A stretch of 64,000 nt of DNA from Prevotella nigrescens. Lineage in GTDB: Bacteria; Bacteroidota; Bacteroidia; Bacteroidales; Bacteroidaceae. The position numbers and the translations under genes were made by a program. The DNA lies in assembly GCF_031191185.1 (NCBI RefSeq), contig NZ_CP133465.1, forward strand, positions 2,041,255-2,105,254, written 5' to 3'. Shown here piece after piece: positions 45,151 through 54,961 of this stretch. How positions within the stretch are numbered: the stretch's first letter is position 1; each line of letters begins with the position of its first letter. Below the pieces are notes generated by a model. It made no database searches, was not told the origin of the DNA, and saw only the letters and a program-made list of their open reading frames with translations.

Positions 45151-46770
45151 TTAAAACTTCAACACTTTCTTTGCCTTCATGAAGTTTCTTATCATTTTCT
45201 CTTGAGCCTTCATGGCTTTGCTCCCTGTACCGAATGCTGACTCGTCGTAGTTGTAAAGTAGTGCGAGCACAGGGACGTTGTTGTCTACTACGCATGTAAC
45301 AGCAATGAGTAGATGGTCGCGTTCGCGTGCAAAGAAGTGAGTGTTGTTTGCAGAACGAAGGAAAGAAAATCCCTCTTCCCCAAGCTTCTTCTGGAACTCT
45401 TTCGTAACAATCCATTTGTTTCCATACTTCCACAAGCCAAGATTGGTATCTTTGAAGAGAAGTGCTCCAATCTGTACGCTTCCAAGTTTTTCCGGCGCTT
45501 TCCCGTCCTTATCTGTTGTATAGAAAATATGGATACGACCATAGGCAGCAGTTGGGTCTGCATTTTCTTTCAGCATATATTGTAGCTGTGATACTTCCGA
45601 TTTCTTATATTCATTATAAGTGCGTTCTTCTTCCTTGCTTCCTGCTTTCTTCTCGAATTGCTCTATTTCAGGTACCTTCACGTTTGCTTTTTGCAAGAGA
45701 TCAAGCGGATAGTAAGGCAGTTTGTCGAAAGTCTTGTATTCTCCAATCTGTTTCGTAATTGGCTTAAATGTAAGGTTTACACCTTGGTTACCTGGCTTCT
45801 CAGATATGTAAACCTTCAATGACATCAATTCTTTCTCATTCGTGTACTCTCTGTCTGATTCGGAATTGCTGCGTACATACCCATTGTCGGTGAGGAATTT
45901 ATCGAATGCTTTGTCTTTGACAGCTTCTACAGCATTGACTCCGTCGCCGATAGTAATAATCTGTGAAGGTGCAACGCCGTCAGGGCTGCAATACTGTATC
46001 AATGTAAATATGGGAGAGGGGGTAATGAAAGTGTACATTTCCTCAAGTCCGTAAGCAGGCATTGCAGACTGATATTCACGCAGATAGCTGCCACGTCCGA
46101 GTTCAAATTCCATTATTTTATGGACATCTTGTGGCATACCAGGGTTGATAGGGAGGATATAACGTTGTATGCCCGACTGTGATACGGTGATTTCACGAGT
46201 CTCGCTGCCGCTCTTTGCGTATAGTTTTACCTCGCGCTTTTGGTAGGTATCGTTGCGTTCAGCCACCAATTTTATGTCTTCATCATGTTTGAATATCTTG
46301 AGCCAACCTACTTCTTCGCTGGTCGTAATTTCGTAAGACGTTGAATTGGTCGTAACATCAACGATCTTTTCTCCGCCCATCTGGGGAAGATAGATAGCTG
46401 TTGGCATAACGTCAAACACCACGTCAGCTGCGCTTTGTCTTACTTCTACCTTCCCCGTAGCCCCATTGGCATTCACTACGATGTGGCTTGTACGCTTGAC
46501 GCCCATCTTGTTTTCAGTAACCTTTACTTTCAGAATGTTACCCTCCTGCATCAACGATAGCCAATCTCCCTCCTGAGGAGATGAGGCTATCCAGTTACTT
46601 TGGTTGGTTGTTACACTGATGCCTCTTTCATCAGCCCCTTTGCTAAAAGTTACATTGTTTTCTGAAAGAACCAGTGTTGGTAGCTCAAATTCGTCTTCCT
46701 TTGCGCATGAAAACAGGCAAAGAAGTATTCCACTCAAAAACAAGGGAACGATTGTCTTTTTTAAATCCAT
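45151..46770 (-). CDS. BACON-domain lipoprotein 1
   Basis: The 539-aa product has a lipobox (ILLCLFSC, Cys22). BACON-type domains (about 32-200) carry WIASSPQEGDWLSL and WLKIFKHDEDIKL. The C-terminal region begins YILPINPGMPQDVHKIMEFE and parallels lipoprotein 2 throughout. It leads the operon, 35 bp before lipoprotein 2. The paired paralogues could form a surface complex with the protease encoded next. Confidence 0.82.
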   Translation of the reverse strand: MDLKKTIVPLFLSGILLCLFSCAKEDEFELPTLVLSENNVTFSKGADERGISVTTNQSNWIASSPQEGDWLSLMQEGNILKVKVTENKMGVKRTSHIVVNANGATGKVEVRQSAADVVFDVMPTAIYLPQMGGEKIVDVTTNSTSYEITTSEEVGWLKIFKHDEDIKLVAERNDTYQKREVKLYAKSGSETREITVSQSGIQRYILPINPGMPQDVHKIMEFELGRGSYLREYQSAMPAYGLEEMYTFITPSPIFTLIQYCSPDGVAPSQIITIGDGVNAVEAVKDKAFDKFLTDNGYVRSNSESDREYTNEKELMSLKVYISEKPGNQGVNLTFKPITKQIGEYKTFDKLPYYPLDLLQKANVKVPEIEQFEKKAGSKEEERTYNEYKKSEVSQLQYMLKENADPTAAYGRIHIFYTTDKDGKAPEKLGSVQIGALLFKDTNLGLWKYGNKWIVTKEFQKKLGEEGFSFLRSANNTHFFARERDHLLIAVTCVVDNNVPVLALLYNYDESAFGTGSKAMKAQEKMIRNFMKAKKVLKF

Positions 46771-46916
46771 ACTCTTCGAAGTTTTATTTGATAAAAAATT
46801 AATAATTAACAGTTAGAATAATATTTTGAAAAAGCTTAGTAACTTGTGTACATAATATACGAATTTTATAAATTAAAATCGTAACATTCTTTAGCTTTTA
46901 TTTAGACTTAACATTA

Positions 46917-46924
46917 CAAATATA
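46917..46924 (-). promoter_or_regulatory. Candidate -7 box for the BACON/protease operon
   Basis: The minus strand reads TATATTTG (TAnnTTTG), about 147 bp before lipoprotein 1. The 936-bp spacer 46771-47706 also holds a 22-bp repeat array and the topoisomerase promoter; a 64-codon frame at 47038-47232 has no clear support. Confidence 0.35.
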
Positions 46925-47468
46925 ATAATAAATGAGGATAAAAACAAGCGTAACGCTTAAAATAAGCTAAAGATTTAACTTTTATTATACGATATTTCTC
47001 TTGCATTTTGTTATTTAACAGTATTTTGTTTGTATTGCTAATCATTAACCATATCTGTGTTGTCATATCTTTTACAATGGCCTTTTTGTTTATAGAATAT
47101 GCGTACAGCGTTGCCCCAATGTGGCTTTTGACGGAACAAACAGGGGAATGGGGTTTGCTTTTGTAGCCGTAAAGTGAGATTTAGCATTATCCTCTCTCTT
47201 CTTTTTCTGTGCACTTGAGTTTTTAGTGCCAAGCAACAAGGTTGCTGTTTGACTAATTCTCATAGCTTATTTATTTTTTGTCTAATTATCATTTCCGCTG
47301 CAAACTTATCTGTTTTTAACGGAATAACCAAGTTTATCTGCATATATTTACTGCCTATAAAAAAAATACTCAATAATGATGATACGTCAGTAGTACCGAT
47401 AAGGGAGGAAGTATAAAATTGAGTAGAGGAGTAGTTTCTCTTTCGGGACAGTTAAGTCATATTTTCGA

Positions 47469-47644
47469 TAAATCTCCTTCATTTTGTGAAGATAATTCTC
47501 TTAAAAACGATAATTGCGTTTTGACGTTGCGAAAGATGCTCTTTTGTGATGCAAAAAGTTTGGGTTCTACGAATAGACAAGATTAAGGAGCGACATATTC
47601 TGCTCTCTTTTGTATTGCATAGACGTGCGCTTCAAAATACGAAT
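47469..47644 (+). repeat. 22-bp degenerate repeat array, locus 4
   Basis: Units in a 22-bp register include 47469-47490, 47513-47534 (ATTGCGTTTTGACGTTGCGA(AA)), 47535-47556 (GATGCTCTTTTGTGATGCAA(AA)) and, two periods later, 47601-47622 (TGCTCTCTTTTGTATTGCAT(AG)). The left part, AAGATAATTCTCTTAAAAACGATA, resembles the flanks of loci 5 and 6. The array ends where the -33 element of the topoisomerase promoter begins. Confidence 0.7.
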
Positions 47645-47675
47645 TTGCATGGTTCGAGTTTTCTTCGTACCTTTG
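47644..47675 (+). promoter_or_regulatory. Bacteroidetes-type promoter for the topoisomerase IV operon
   Basis: TTTG at 47644-47647, a 20-bp spacer and TACCTTTG at 47668-47675 match both elements of the housekeeping consensus. Transcription would begin near 47682, about 25 bp before the start codon. It is the best promoter in the window. Confidence 0.7.
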
Positions 47676-47706
47676 AGCCTCAAAAATAGATACAATCCAA
47701 CTGTTT

Positions 47707-50544
47707 ATGGACGACGACAAGATAATTGAAAACAATGGGGAGGAAAGCCCATTGGACGAAGAAACAACGGGTAATGACGGCAATATGGCAGACACAGAAA
47801 GCGATGAGGAAGTGTTTGCCGATGCAGAAATGACGGACGAAAACGAAGCGGACGAGTTGCGAAACGACTATGTTCCAACCGACAGATTCGATGCTTCGGC
47901 TGTCAAGCACCTATCGGGAATGTATAAAAACTGGTTCTTGGATTACGCAAGTTATGTAATCTTGGAACGTGCCGTGCCCCATATCGACGACGGATTGAAG
48001 CCTGTTCAACGCCGTATTCTCCACTCTATGAAGCGAATGGACGACGGACGGTACAACAAAGTAGCCAATATTGCAGGCCATACGATGCAGTTTCACCCAC
48101 ACGGCGATGCTTCTATCTGCGATGCCCTCGTGCAAATGGGACAGAAAGACCTGCTCATCGACACGCAAGGAAACTGGGGAAACATCTTCACTGGCGACCG
48201 TGCTGCGGCTCCCCGATACATCGAATCGCGTCTTTCTAAGTTTGCATTGGAGACCATTTTCAACCCCAAAACCACCGAATGGCAGCAATCTTACGATGGC
48301 AGAAACAAAGAACCCGTTACCCTACCTGCCAAATTTCCATTGCTGTTGGCGCAAGGTGCGGAGGGTATAGCTGTTGGATTGTCGTCTAAAATCCTTCCGC
48401 ACAATATGGCAGAGATATGCGATGCCGCCGTAAGCTATCTGCGCGGAAAGAAGTTTGAGCTTTATCCAGACTTCCCAACAGGCGGCAGCATCGACATTTC
48501 AAAGTACAACGACGGACAACGTGGCGGTTCCTTGAAGGTACGTGCCAAGGTTGAGAAGATTGACAACAAGACGCTTGTCATTCGCGAAATACCTTTCACC
48601 AAGACTGCAAGTTCGCTTCAAGAGTCGATTACCAAAGCTGTTGAAAAGGGAAAAATAAAGATACGCAAGGTAGAAGATATGACGGCGTCGGAAGTGGAGA
48701 TACAATTACACCTGACACCAGGCACTTCGAGCGACAAGACAATGGACGCTTTGTACGCCTTTACCGACTGCGAGATTTCCATTTCGCCCAACTGTTGTGT
48801 CATTGCCGATAACAAACCGCAGTTCCTGACCGTTTCTGACGTACTGAAACACTCGGTAGACCACACGCAAGCACTGTTGCGCAGGGAACTCGAAATAAGG
48901 AAGGGCGAGTTGGAAGAACAGCTCTTCTTCAACTCATTAGAGCGCATATTCATAGAGGAGCGCATCTATAAGGAACAGAAGTTCGAGACTTCTAAAACAA
49001 TGGACGAGGTGGTTGCTTTCGTCGATTCCAAGCTGGAACCTTTTAAAAAGGACTTCATTCGTGAAGTGAAACGCGAGGACATACTCCGCTTGCTCGAGAT
49101 AAAGATGCAGCGCATTCTTAAATTCAACAAGGACAAAGCCGACGAATTAATCCAAAAGATAGAAGCCGAGATAGCCGAAATAGACAAGGACCTCAGCGAA
49201 ATGGTACGTGTAACCATCGAATGGTTCAAGCATTTGAAGGCAAAGTACGGCAAGGACTACCCACGCCGCACGGAGATAAAGAGTTTCGATACCATTGTTG
49301 CTGCAAAGGTAGTAGACGCCAACGAGAAGCTATACATCGACCGAAAGGGCGGCTTCATAGGCACCGACTTGAAGAAAGCAGAGTTCGTTCAGAACTGTTC
49401 TGACCTTGACGACGTTATCGTTTTCTTCCGCGACGGCAAGTATCGCATCATTCATATTGCCGACAAGGTGTTTGTTGGCAAGGGCGTTATGCACGTGCAA
49501 GTGTTCAAGCGCAACGACCGCCGTACCATTTACAATGCGGTTTATCGCGACGGCGAAAAAGGTCCTTACTACATAAAGCGTTTCAATGTGGTTTCCATTA
49601 CCCGCGACAGGGATTACGACCTTACGCAAGGAAAACCGGGTTCGAGAGTGTTTTACTTTACGGCAAACCCGAACGGAGAAGCCGAAACCATCAAGATTAT
49701 ACTGAAAGACCAACCTGGCAGGGCACGGTTGATGCGCTATTTCGAGCGCGATTTCTCTAATGTGCTTATCAAATCGAAGACTGCACGTGGCGTGTTGCTT
49801 ACGAAAGAAACCGTAGACCGTGTATCTTTAAAAGCACACGGAGTATCTACCTTGGGTGGCAGAAAGGTGTGGTTCGACGCCGATGTCAATCGTATCAACT
49901 ACGAAGAGCAGGGTCGTTTGTTGGGCGAATTTAACGATAAGGACACCATTCTTGTAGTTCTCGACAATGGAGAGTTCTACACTACCAACTTCGATGCTGC
50001 CAATCACTACGAAGACAACATCTTCCGCATCGAGAAATTCGACCCTGAAAAGCCATGGACAGCGGTGGTTTACGATGCCGACAACAACGGTTATCCATAC
50101 TTAAAGCGTTTCTGTATGGAAAATTCGACACGCCATCAGAGTGTGATTGGCGACAATCCGAAGTCCAAACTCGTATTCCTGACCGACGATGCCTACCCTC
50201 GTGCAGAGATAACGTACGGCGGAAGCGATGCAGCACGTGGCACGGAAGTGATAGATGCCGAAGAGTTTGTGGGCGTAAAAGGTTTCAAGGCAAAGGGCAA
50301 ACGTCTTACAACCTTCAAAGTAAGCAAGATTAAACAACTCGAGCCCATTCGTTTCCCAGAATCGGAAGAGGCTGAAGAAATCGAAACAGTAGAACCTACG
50401 GAAGCCGAAACGATAGAGGAACAGCCTGCAAAGCAAGCTGAACCCGGAGCACAAGCACCGTCGGAACCTGTCACAAAGACTGAAAAACCGAAGGAAGACA
50501 ACGGTGGAGAACAACAGTTGAGTCTACAATTCTCTGACAATTAA
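47707..50544 (+). CDS. parC: DNA topoisomerase IV subunit A
   Basis: The 945-aa type IIA topoisomerase subunit separates replicated chromosomes with its ParE partner, which is not encoded here. It has an acidic N-terminal extension of about 60 residues, the breakage-reunion domain (DGLKPVQRRIL, HPHGDASICDALVQMG, QGNWGN) with the active-site Tyr171 in AAAPRYIESRLS, a coiled-coil arm (about 385-500), a C-terminal beta-pinwheel and a Glu/Pro-rich tail. QGNWG points to ParC rather than GyrA. The DUF3316 gene follows 7 bp on. Confidence 0.9.
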   Translation: MDDDKIIENNGEESPLDEETTGNDGNMADTESDEEVFADAEMTDENEADELRNDYVPTDRFDASAVKHLSGMYKNWFLDYASYVILERAVPHIDDGLKPVQRRILHSMKRMDDGRYNKVANIAGHTMQFHPHGDASICDALVQMGQKDLLIDTQGNWGNIFTGDRAAAPRYIESRLSKFALETIFNPKTTEWQQSYDGRNKEPVTLPAKFPLLLAQGAEGIAVGLSSKILPHNMAEICDAAVSYLRGKKFELYPDFPTGGSIDISKYNDGQRGGSLKVRAKVEKIDNKTLVIREIPFTKTASSLQESITKAVEKGKIKIRKVEDMTASEVEIQLHLTPGTSSDKTMDALYAFTDCEISISPNCCVIADNKPQFLTVSDVLKHSVDHTQALLRRELEIRKGELEEQLFFNSLERIFIEERIYKEQKFETSKTMDEVVAFVDSKLEPFKKDFIREVKREDILRLLEIKMQRILKFNKDKADELIQKIEAEIAEIDKDLSEMVRVTIEWFKHLKAKYGKDYPRRTEIKSFDTIVAAKVVDANEKLYIDRKGGFIGTDLKKAEFVQNCSDLDDVIVFFRDGKYRIIHIADKVFVGKGVMHVQVFKRNDRRTIYNAVYRDGEKGPYYIKRFNVVSITRDRDYDLTQGKPGSRVFYFTANPNGEAETIKIILKDQPGRARLMRYFERDFSNVLIKSKTARGVLLTKETVDRVSLKAHGVSTLGGRKVWFDADVNRINYEEQGRLLGEFNDKDTILVVLDNGEFYTTNFDAANHYEDNIFRIEKFDPEKPWTAVVYDADNNGYPYLKRFCMENSTRHQSVIGDNPKSKLVFLTDDAYPRAEITYGGSDAARGTEVIDAEEFVGVKGFKAKGKRLTTFKVSKIKQLEPIRFPESEEAEEIETVEPTEAETIEEQPAKQAEPGAQAPSEPVTKTEKPKEDNGGEQQLSLQFSDN

Positions 50545-50551
50545 AGTTATT

Positions 50552-51370
50552 ATGGTGTTGAAGAAAATACTCCTTGTCTTTCCATTGTTGCTGTACGGTG
50601 TTGCTGCTGATGCTCAAGACACGTTGCGTTCTGGTAAAATCATTACCAATGCGCAGCTTGTTGGCATTGGGCACGTTAATCAATTAGACACCTATCTCAC
50701 ACCAAGCGAATATACCGGAGGCGAAATTCGCTACGTATCGCATACGCTACGAGAGAATGGAACGCCACTCTTGCGTGAGATTATCCACCAGGCACACCTG
50801 TCGTACACGCACAACGCTTCGGAGAAAAACAACAATATAGGCGGACTGTATAACTTTCAATACAACCTGCACTACGCTTTTGGCAAATGGACTGTGGGCA
50901 ATGGCACACTCGCAGCAACGGTTGGCGGCGGCATTGATGCCAACATAGGCTTTCTATACAATATGCGCAATGGCAACAACCCTGCACAAGCGTATCTGAA
51001 CGTGAACCTGTCGCCATCAGCTTCGGCTGCCTATGCGTTCCGTTTGTGGGGCAGACCCTTCCAAGTTCGATACGAAGTGCAAGCTCCACTCGTAGGTTTG
51101 ATGTTTGCACCGAACTTCGGACAAAGTTACTACGAAATATTTTCAAAGGGCGACTACGACCACAACATCGTGCCCACCACCCTTGTTTCCACTCCCTCAC
51201 TTCGGCAAATGCTTACCCTCGATTTTACTTTGCACCACACCACGTTGCGCCTTGGCTATCTGGGCGACTTTCAGCAAGCACGCGTAAACGGTTTGAAATA
51301 CCACACGTGGAGCAACCTTCTTGTGTTAGGCATCGTGCGAAAGTTCTCTATTTCAAAGATTATTCCGTAA
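50552..51370 (+). CDS. DUF3316-like secreted outer membrane protein
   Basis: The 272-aa product has a signal peptide (ILLVFPLLLYGVAADAQ). The sequence has the strand pattern of a small barrel: GGEIRYVSHTLRENG, WTVGNGTLAATVGGGIDANIG, FRLWGRPFQVRYEVQAPLVG, HTWSNLLVLGIVRKF. It resembles the DUF3316 family of Bacteroidales. It is 7 bp after parC, and its stop overlaps the next start by one base (TAATG), so all three genes form one transcript. Confidence 0.75.
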   Translation: MVLKKILLVFPLLLYGVAADAQDTLRSGKIITNAQLVGIGHVNQLDTYLTPSEYTGGEIRYVSHTLRENGTPLLREIIHQAHLSYTHNASEKNNNIGGLYNFQYNLHYAFGKWTVGNGTLAATVGGGIDANIGFLYNMRNGNNPAQAYLNVNLSPSASAAYAFRLWGRPFQVRYEVQAPLVGLMFAPNFGQSYYEIFSKGDYDHNIVPTTLVSTPSLRQMLTLDFTLHHTTLRLGYLGDFQQARVNGLKYHTWSNLLVLGIVRKFSISKIIP

Positions 51371-52389
51371 TGAAAAAGTATAAACGCCCCTTCCGCCACA
51401 CAGCTTTTGTGCTTGCATACACATTATTTATAATGTCGTTCCTCTCGTCTTGCGTTACCAACGACGAATACCCGAACACCGTTCAGGGCAATGCCGAGGC
51501 ACTTTGGAAGATACTCGACGAGCACTATTGCTTCTTTGAGCAGAAAGGAATAGACTGGAATGCGGTGCGAAACAAGTACTTAAAGCAGTTCGACAACTCG
51601 ATGACAGAACGCCAACAGTTTGAAGTTATGGCAAATATGCTGTCCGAACTGAAAGACGGACACGTGAATCTATACACCTCTTTCAATGCTGCACGCTATT
51701 GGTCGTGGCGCGAAGACTATCCGCAGAACTATTCCGACTCGCTCTTGCGTAAATACTTGAAAACCGATTACTTGATAGCGAGCGGATTGGACTATACCAT
51801 TCTCGACGACAACATTGGCTATTTGCGTTGCGAAAGTTTCCAACGTGGAATAGGAGCGGGCAACCTCAACGACATTCTTCTCTACTTCCAACCGTGCAGA
51901 GCCCTTATCATAGATGTGCGAAACAATGGCGGAGGTGCGCTTAACAATGCGGAGGAACTGGCTGCAAGGTTCACCAACAAGTCGGTACTTGTAGGCTATA
52001 TGCAACACAAAACGGGGAAAGGGCACAACGATTTTTCACCATTGAAGCAGCAAATCTTAAAGCCTGGGAAGGGCATACGTTGGCAAAAGCCTGTGTTCGT
52101 ACTGACCAACCGCAGCGTTTTCTCGGCTGCCAACGAGTTTGTAAAGTATATGCGCTGCTTCCCGAATGTGAAGACGGTGGGCGACCGCACTGGCGGAGGA
52201 GCAGGATTGCCTTTCTCTGCCGAGCTTCCCAATGGCTGGTCGGTGCGCTTTTCAGCTTGTCCGATGTACGACAAGGACAAGCAAATGACCGAATTTGGCA
52301 TAGACCCAGACTATAAGGTAGACCTTACTTCCGAAGATTTTCATCGTGGCAAAGACACCATCATAGAGTTTGCGCGCCACCTTATATAA
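51370..52389 (+). CDS. S41-family peptidase lipoprotein
   Basis: The 339-aa product starts at the ATG at 51370, which overlaps the DUF3316 stop. It has a lipobox (FIMSFLSSC). The S41 (tail-specific protease) fold is indicated by ELKDGHVNLYT, IGYLRCESF, ALIIDVRNNGGG, and the nucleophile region LTNRSVFSAANEF. There is no PDZ domain of usual size between the N-terminal helices and the catalytic core. It is probably attached to the outer membrane; the substrate is unknown. A longer open frame from 51046 overlaps DUF3316 and is rejected. Confidence 0.85.
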   Translation: MKKYKRPFRHTAFVLAYTLFIMSFLSSCVTNDEYPNTVQGNAEALWKILDEHYCFFEQKGIDWNAVRNKYLKQFDNSMTERQQFEVMANMLSELKDGHVNLYTSFNAARYWSWREDYPQNYSDSLLRKYLKTDYLIASGLDYTILDDNIGYLRCESFQRGIGAGNLNDILLYFQPCRALIIDVRNNGGGALNNAEELAARFTNKSVLVGYMQHKTGKGHNDFSPLKQQILKPGKGIRWQKPVFVLTNRSVFSAANEFVKYMRCFPNVKTVGDRTGGGAGLPFSAELPNGWSVRFSACPMYDKDKQMTEFGIDPDYKVDLTSEDFHRGKDTIIEFARHLI

Positions 52390-52516
52390 TAATAAGGTAA
52401 GCTGCTTTTACGGAACCGTCAATACTCTTTTGGGATATTGATTTTCCTTTTCTTGCTTGAGACGGCCGCTGAAAATATGTTTGACTTTGTAAAGATAATT
52501 TTATTAAAAAGTGATA

Positions 52517-52604
52517 GCTGCGTTTTTGCATTCTAAAAGCGGTTGTTTCGCTTTGTAAAACCTATGCTATTGCCGTATAAAACCTACACTTTTGCAATGC
52601 AAAA
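52517..52604 (+). repeat. 22-bp degenerate repeat array, locus 5
   Basis: Four contiguous units (52517-52538, 52539-52560, 52561-52582, 52583-52604) end in AAAA; the fourth is CCTACACTTTTGCAATGCAA plus AA. To the left is AAAGATAATTTTATTAAAAA then GTGATA, shared with locus 6. The array lies in the 641-bp spacer before fhs, which otherwise holds only the fhs promoter; a 62-codon minus-strand frame at 52737-52925 has no support. Confidence 0.8.
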
Positions 52605-52935
52605 CAATGAGTCTTATAACGCATTGGTATTAGGCAGGTTATACAAGAAATATGTTATGACAAAATATTTACAGCCTTACGGCTTTCTTTTCGCTCCTGA
52701 AATGAATCGTTCCTGCTAAATCTCTACAGTCTTGTTTCAATGCTTTTTGAATAAGTTTGTGTGTCTTTTCATTAGTGTGGACAAGTCTGTGGTAAGTGTC
52801 CGAAGCCACCACAACAAAGCCGTTGTTATTTCCCTATAGTCTGCTATATTGCTATCTACAGTTTGCAATACCGTTGCACAATGTTCTAAAAATGTGCTAT
52901 TATGTATTTTTTTGTACAAAAACATGGGTAAAAAG

Positions 52936-52966
52936 TTGGTAGTAAGCTATAAAATTCATACTTTTG
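52936..52966 (+). promoter_or_regulatory. Candidate promoter for fhs
   Basis: TTGG at 52936-52939, a 19-bp spacer and TACTTTTG at 52959-52966 match the Bacteroidetes consensus. The start codon is 64 bp further on. Confidence 0.55.
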
Positions 52967-53030
52967 GCAACAAATAACAACTAACTATAAGCAGTTAACA
53001 CTAATAATTTTAAAAACGAAGAACGAACAA

Positions 53031-54698
53031 ATGAAAACAGATTTTGAGATTGCTCACGAGGCAAAACTTGAATTAATTGATAGTATTGCAAAGAAGGCAA
53101 ATATCCCAACGGACGAGATTGAACCATTTGGCAAGCACATTGCTAAAGTTCCTTACCGACTTATCGACGAGGAAAAGGTAAAGAAGTCGAAGCTGATTCT
53201 TGTTACTGCCATTACTCCAACAAAGGCAGGTATCGGCAAAACAACCGTCAGTGTAGGCTTGGCATTGGGTATGAACCGCATCGGCAAGAATGCAATACCA
53301 GCTCTTCGCGAGCCTTCGCTCGGTCCATGCTTCGGTATGAAGGGGGGAGCTGCAGGTGGTGGCTATGCACAAGTGCTGCCAATGGAGAAGATAAACCTAC
53401 ATTTCACAGGCGATTTTCATGCCATTACTTCGGCTAACAATATGATTTCAGCCCTGTTGGACAACTATCTGTACCAGCATCAGGACGATGGTTTCGGTAT
53501 GAAGGAAATATGGTGGCGTCGCGTTTTAGACGTAAACGACCGCAACCTGCGCACCATTATCACGGGTTTGGGTGGTCGTACCGATGGTTTGCTTAGCGAA
53601 AGTGGGTTCGACATCACACCGGCATCAGAGATTATGGCTATTCTCTGCTTGGCTTCTGACGAAGAAGACTTGTACCGTCGCCTTGATAACATTATTCTTG
53701 GCATCACGCTTGAAAACAAGCCGCTCTACTTGCGCGACCTGAATGTTACAGGTTCTATCGTTGCTCTCCTGCATGAAGCCATCAACCCGAACCTCGTGCA
53801 GACCATCGAAAATACACCGGCGTTCATACACGGCGGTCCATTTGCCAACATCGCACACGGTTGTAACAGCATTTTGGCAACCAAGATGGCTATGAGCTGC
53901 TCTGATTACTGTATTACGGAGGCTGGTTTCGGTGCCGATTTGGGCGCAGAGAAGTTCTTGGACATTAAGTGTCGCAAGGCAGGAATATCTCCTGTACTTA
54001 CAGTTCTCGTTGCTACTGCACAGGCTTTGAAGATGCACGGCGGTATCGATGTTGCAGAAATCAGCAAGCCAAACGTAGAAGGCTTGAAGGCAGGTCTTCC
54101 GAACTTGGACAAGCACATCGCCAACTTGAAGGCATTCGGACAAACCGTTGTGGTCTGCTTGAACCGCTTTGCCACCGACACCGACGAAGAATTGGCACTC
54201 GTAAAAGAACATTGCGAGGCTCAGGGTGTAGGCTTCGCCATCAACACAGCCTTTGGCGAAGGTGGAAAAGGTGCAGAAGAATTAGCACATCTGGTAGTCG
54301 ATACCATCGAAAAGAAACCATCTGCACCGCTGAACTTCGTTTACGAAGAGAACGACGACATTGTTACAAAGGTTGAAAAGATAGCTAAAAAGATTTACGG
54401 AGCTGGAAAAGTGGTGCTGCGCCCTGCTGCTAAACGAGACTTGCAGCGCATTAAGGAACTCGGTTTCGAGAACTTCCCCGTATGTATTGCCAAGACACAG
54501 TACTCGTTTTCTGAAGATGCGAAGGCTTACGGAGTACCAACCGACTTCACCATTACCATTCGCGACTTCGTCATCAACGCCGGCGCAGGCATGATTGTAG
54601 CCATCGCCGGTACCATAATGCGTATGCCTGGTTTGCCGAAAAAGCCACAGGCAGAGAATATCCACGTAGTGAATGGCGTAATAGAAGGCTTGTCATAA
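53031..54698 (+). CDS. fhs: Formate--tetrahydrofolate ligase
   Basis: It makes 10-formyl-tetrahydrofolate from formate, ATP and tetrahydrofolate for purine and one-carbon metabolism. The 555-aa product has the P-loop [12 protein letters not shown] (61-72), the family signature [14 protein letters not shown], and [20 protein letters not shown]. It is complete and of usual length. Its own promoter and terminator make it monocistronic. Confidence 0.97.
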   Translation: MKTDFEIAHEAKLELIDSIAKKANIPTDEIEPFGKHIAKVPYRLIDEEKVKKSKLILVTAITPTKAGIGKTTVSVGLALGMNRIGKNAIPALREPSLGPCFGMKGGAAGGGYAQVLPMEKINLHFTGDFHAITSANNMISALLDNYLYQHQDDGFGMKEIWWRRVLDVNDRNLRTIITGLGGRTDGLLSESGFDITPASEIMAILCLASDEEDLYRRLDNIILGITLENKPLYLRDLNVTGSIVALLHEAINPNLVQTIENTPAFIHGGPFANIAHGCNSILATKMAMSCSDYCITEAGFGADLGAEKFLDIKCRKAGISPVLTVLVATAQALKMHGGIDVAEISKPNVEGLKAGLPNLDKHIANLKAFGQTVVVCLNRFATDTDEELALVKEHCEAQGVGFAINTAFGEGGKGAEELAHLVVDTIEKKPSAPLNFVYEENDDIVTKVEKIAKKIYGAGKVVLRPAAKRDLQRIKELGFENFPVCIAKTQYSFSEDAKAYGVPTDFTITIRDFVINAGAGMIVAIAGTIMRMPGLPKKPQAENIHVVNGVIEGLS

Positions 54699-54718
54699 AG
54701 CATTATCCATAACTTGCG

Positions 54719-54755
54719 AGCCTCGGAGAACGTTGATGTTTTTCGAGGCTTTTTG
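54719..54755 (+). terminator. Rho-independent terminator after fhs
   Basis: AGCCTCG (54719-54725) pairs with CGAGGCT (54744-54750), followed by TTTTG. It lies 20 bp after the fhs stop. Confidence 0.75.
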
Positions 54756-54867
54756 CTGTTTTACAATCTCACCAATATACAATTGGTTACAAAGACAAAT
54801 AAATAAGGCTATTTATTAAAAATGTTTTTTTTCTATATATATATTATGTAGTTAGGTAAAATTTAAG

Positions 54868-54875
54868 TAACTTTG
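54868..54875 (+). promoter_or_regulatory. Candidate -7 box for tig
   Basis: TAACTTTG matches TAnnTTTG. The leader to the start codon would be about 80 bases. Confidence 0.5.
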
Positions 54876-54961
54876 CGACTTAAAGTGGGTGAAAGCCTTA
54901 TCATTCCACCTCTAAAACTCAACAATTGATAATTAAATAATAAATATATAATACTTCAAAG

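Noticed and set aside
47038..47232. 64-codon minus-strand frame in the BACON/parC spacer
   Set aside because: No start context, family or conserved neighbour is visible. It could be part of a repeated element, but no second copy is in the window.
51046..51369. N-terminal extension of the S41 peptidase
   Set aside because: It overlaps the DUF3316 gene in another frame; the ATG at 51370 is directly followed by a good lipoprotein signal.
52737..52925. 62-codon minus-strand frame before fhs
   Set aside because: It has no recognised domain or supporting context, and it ends just short of the fhs promoter elements.
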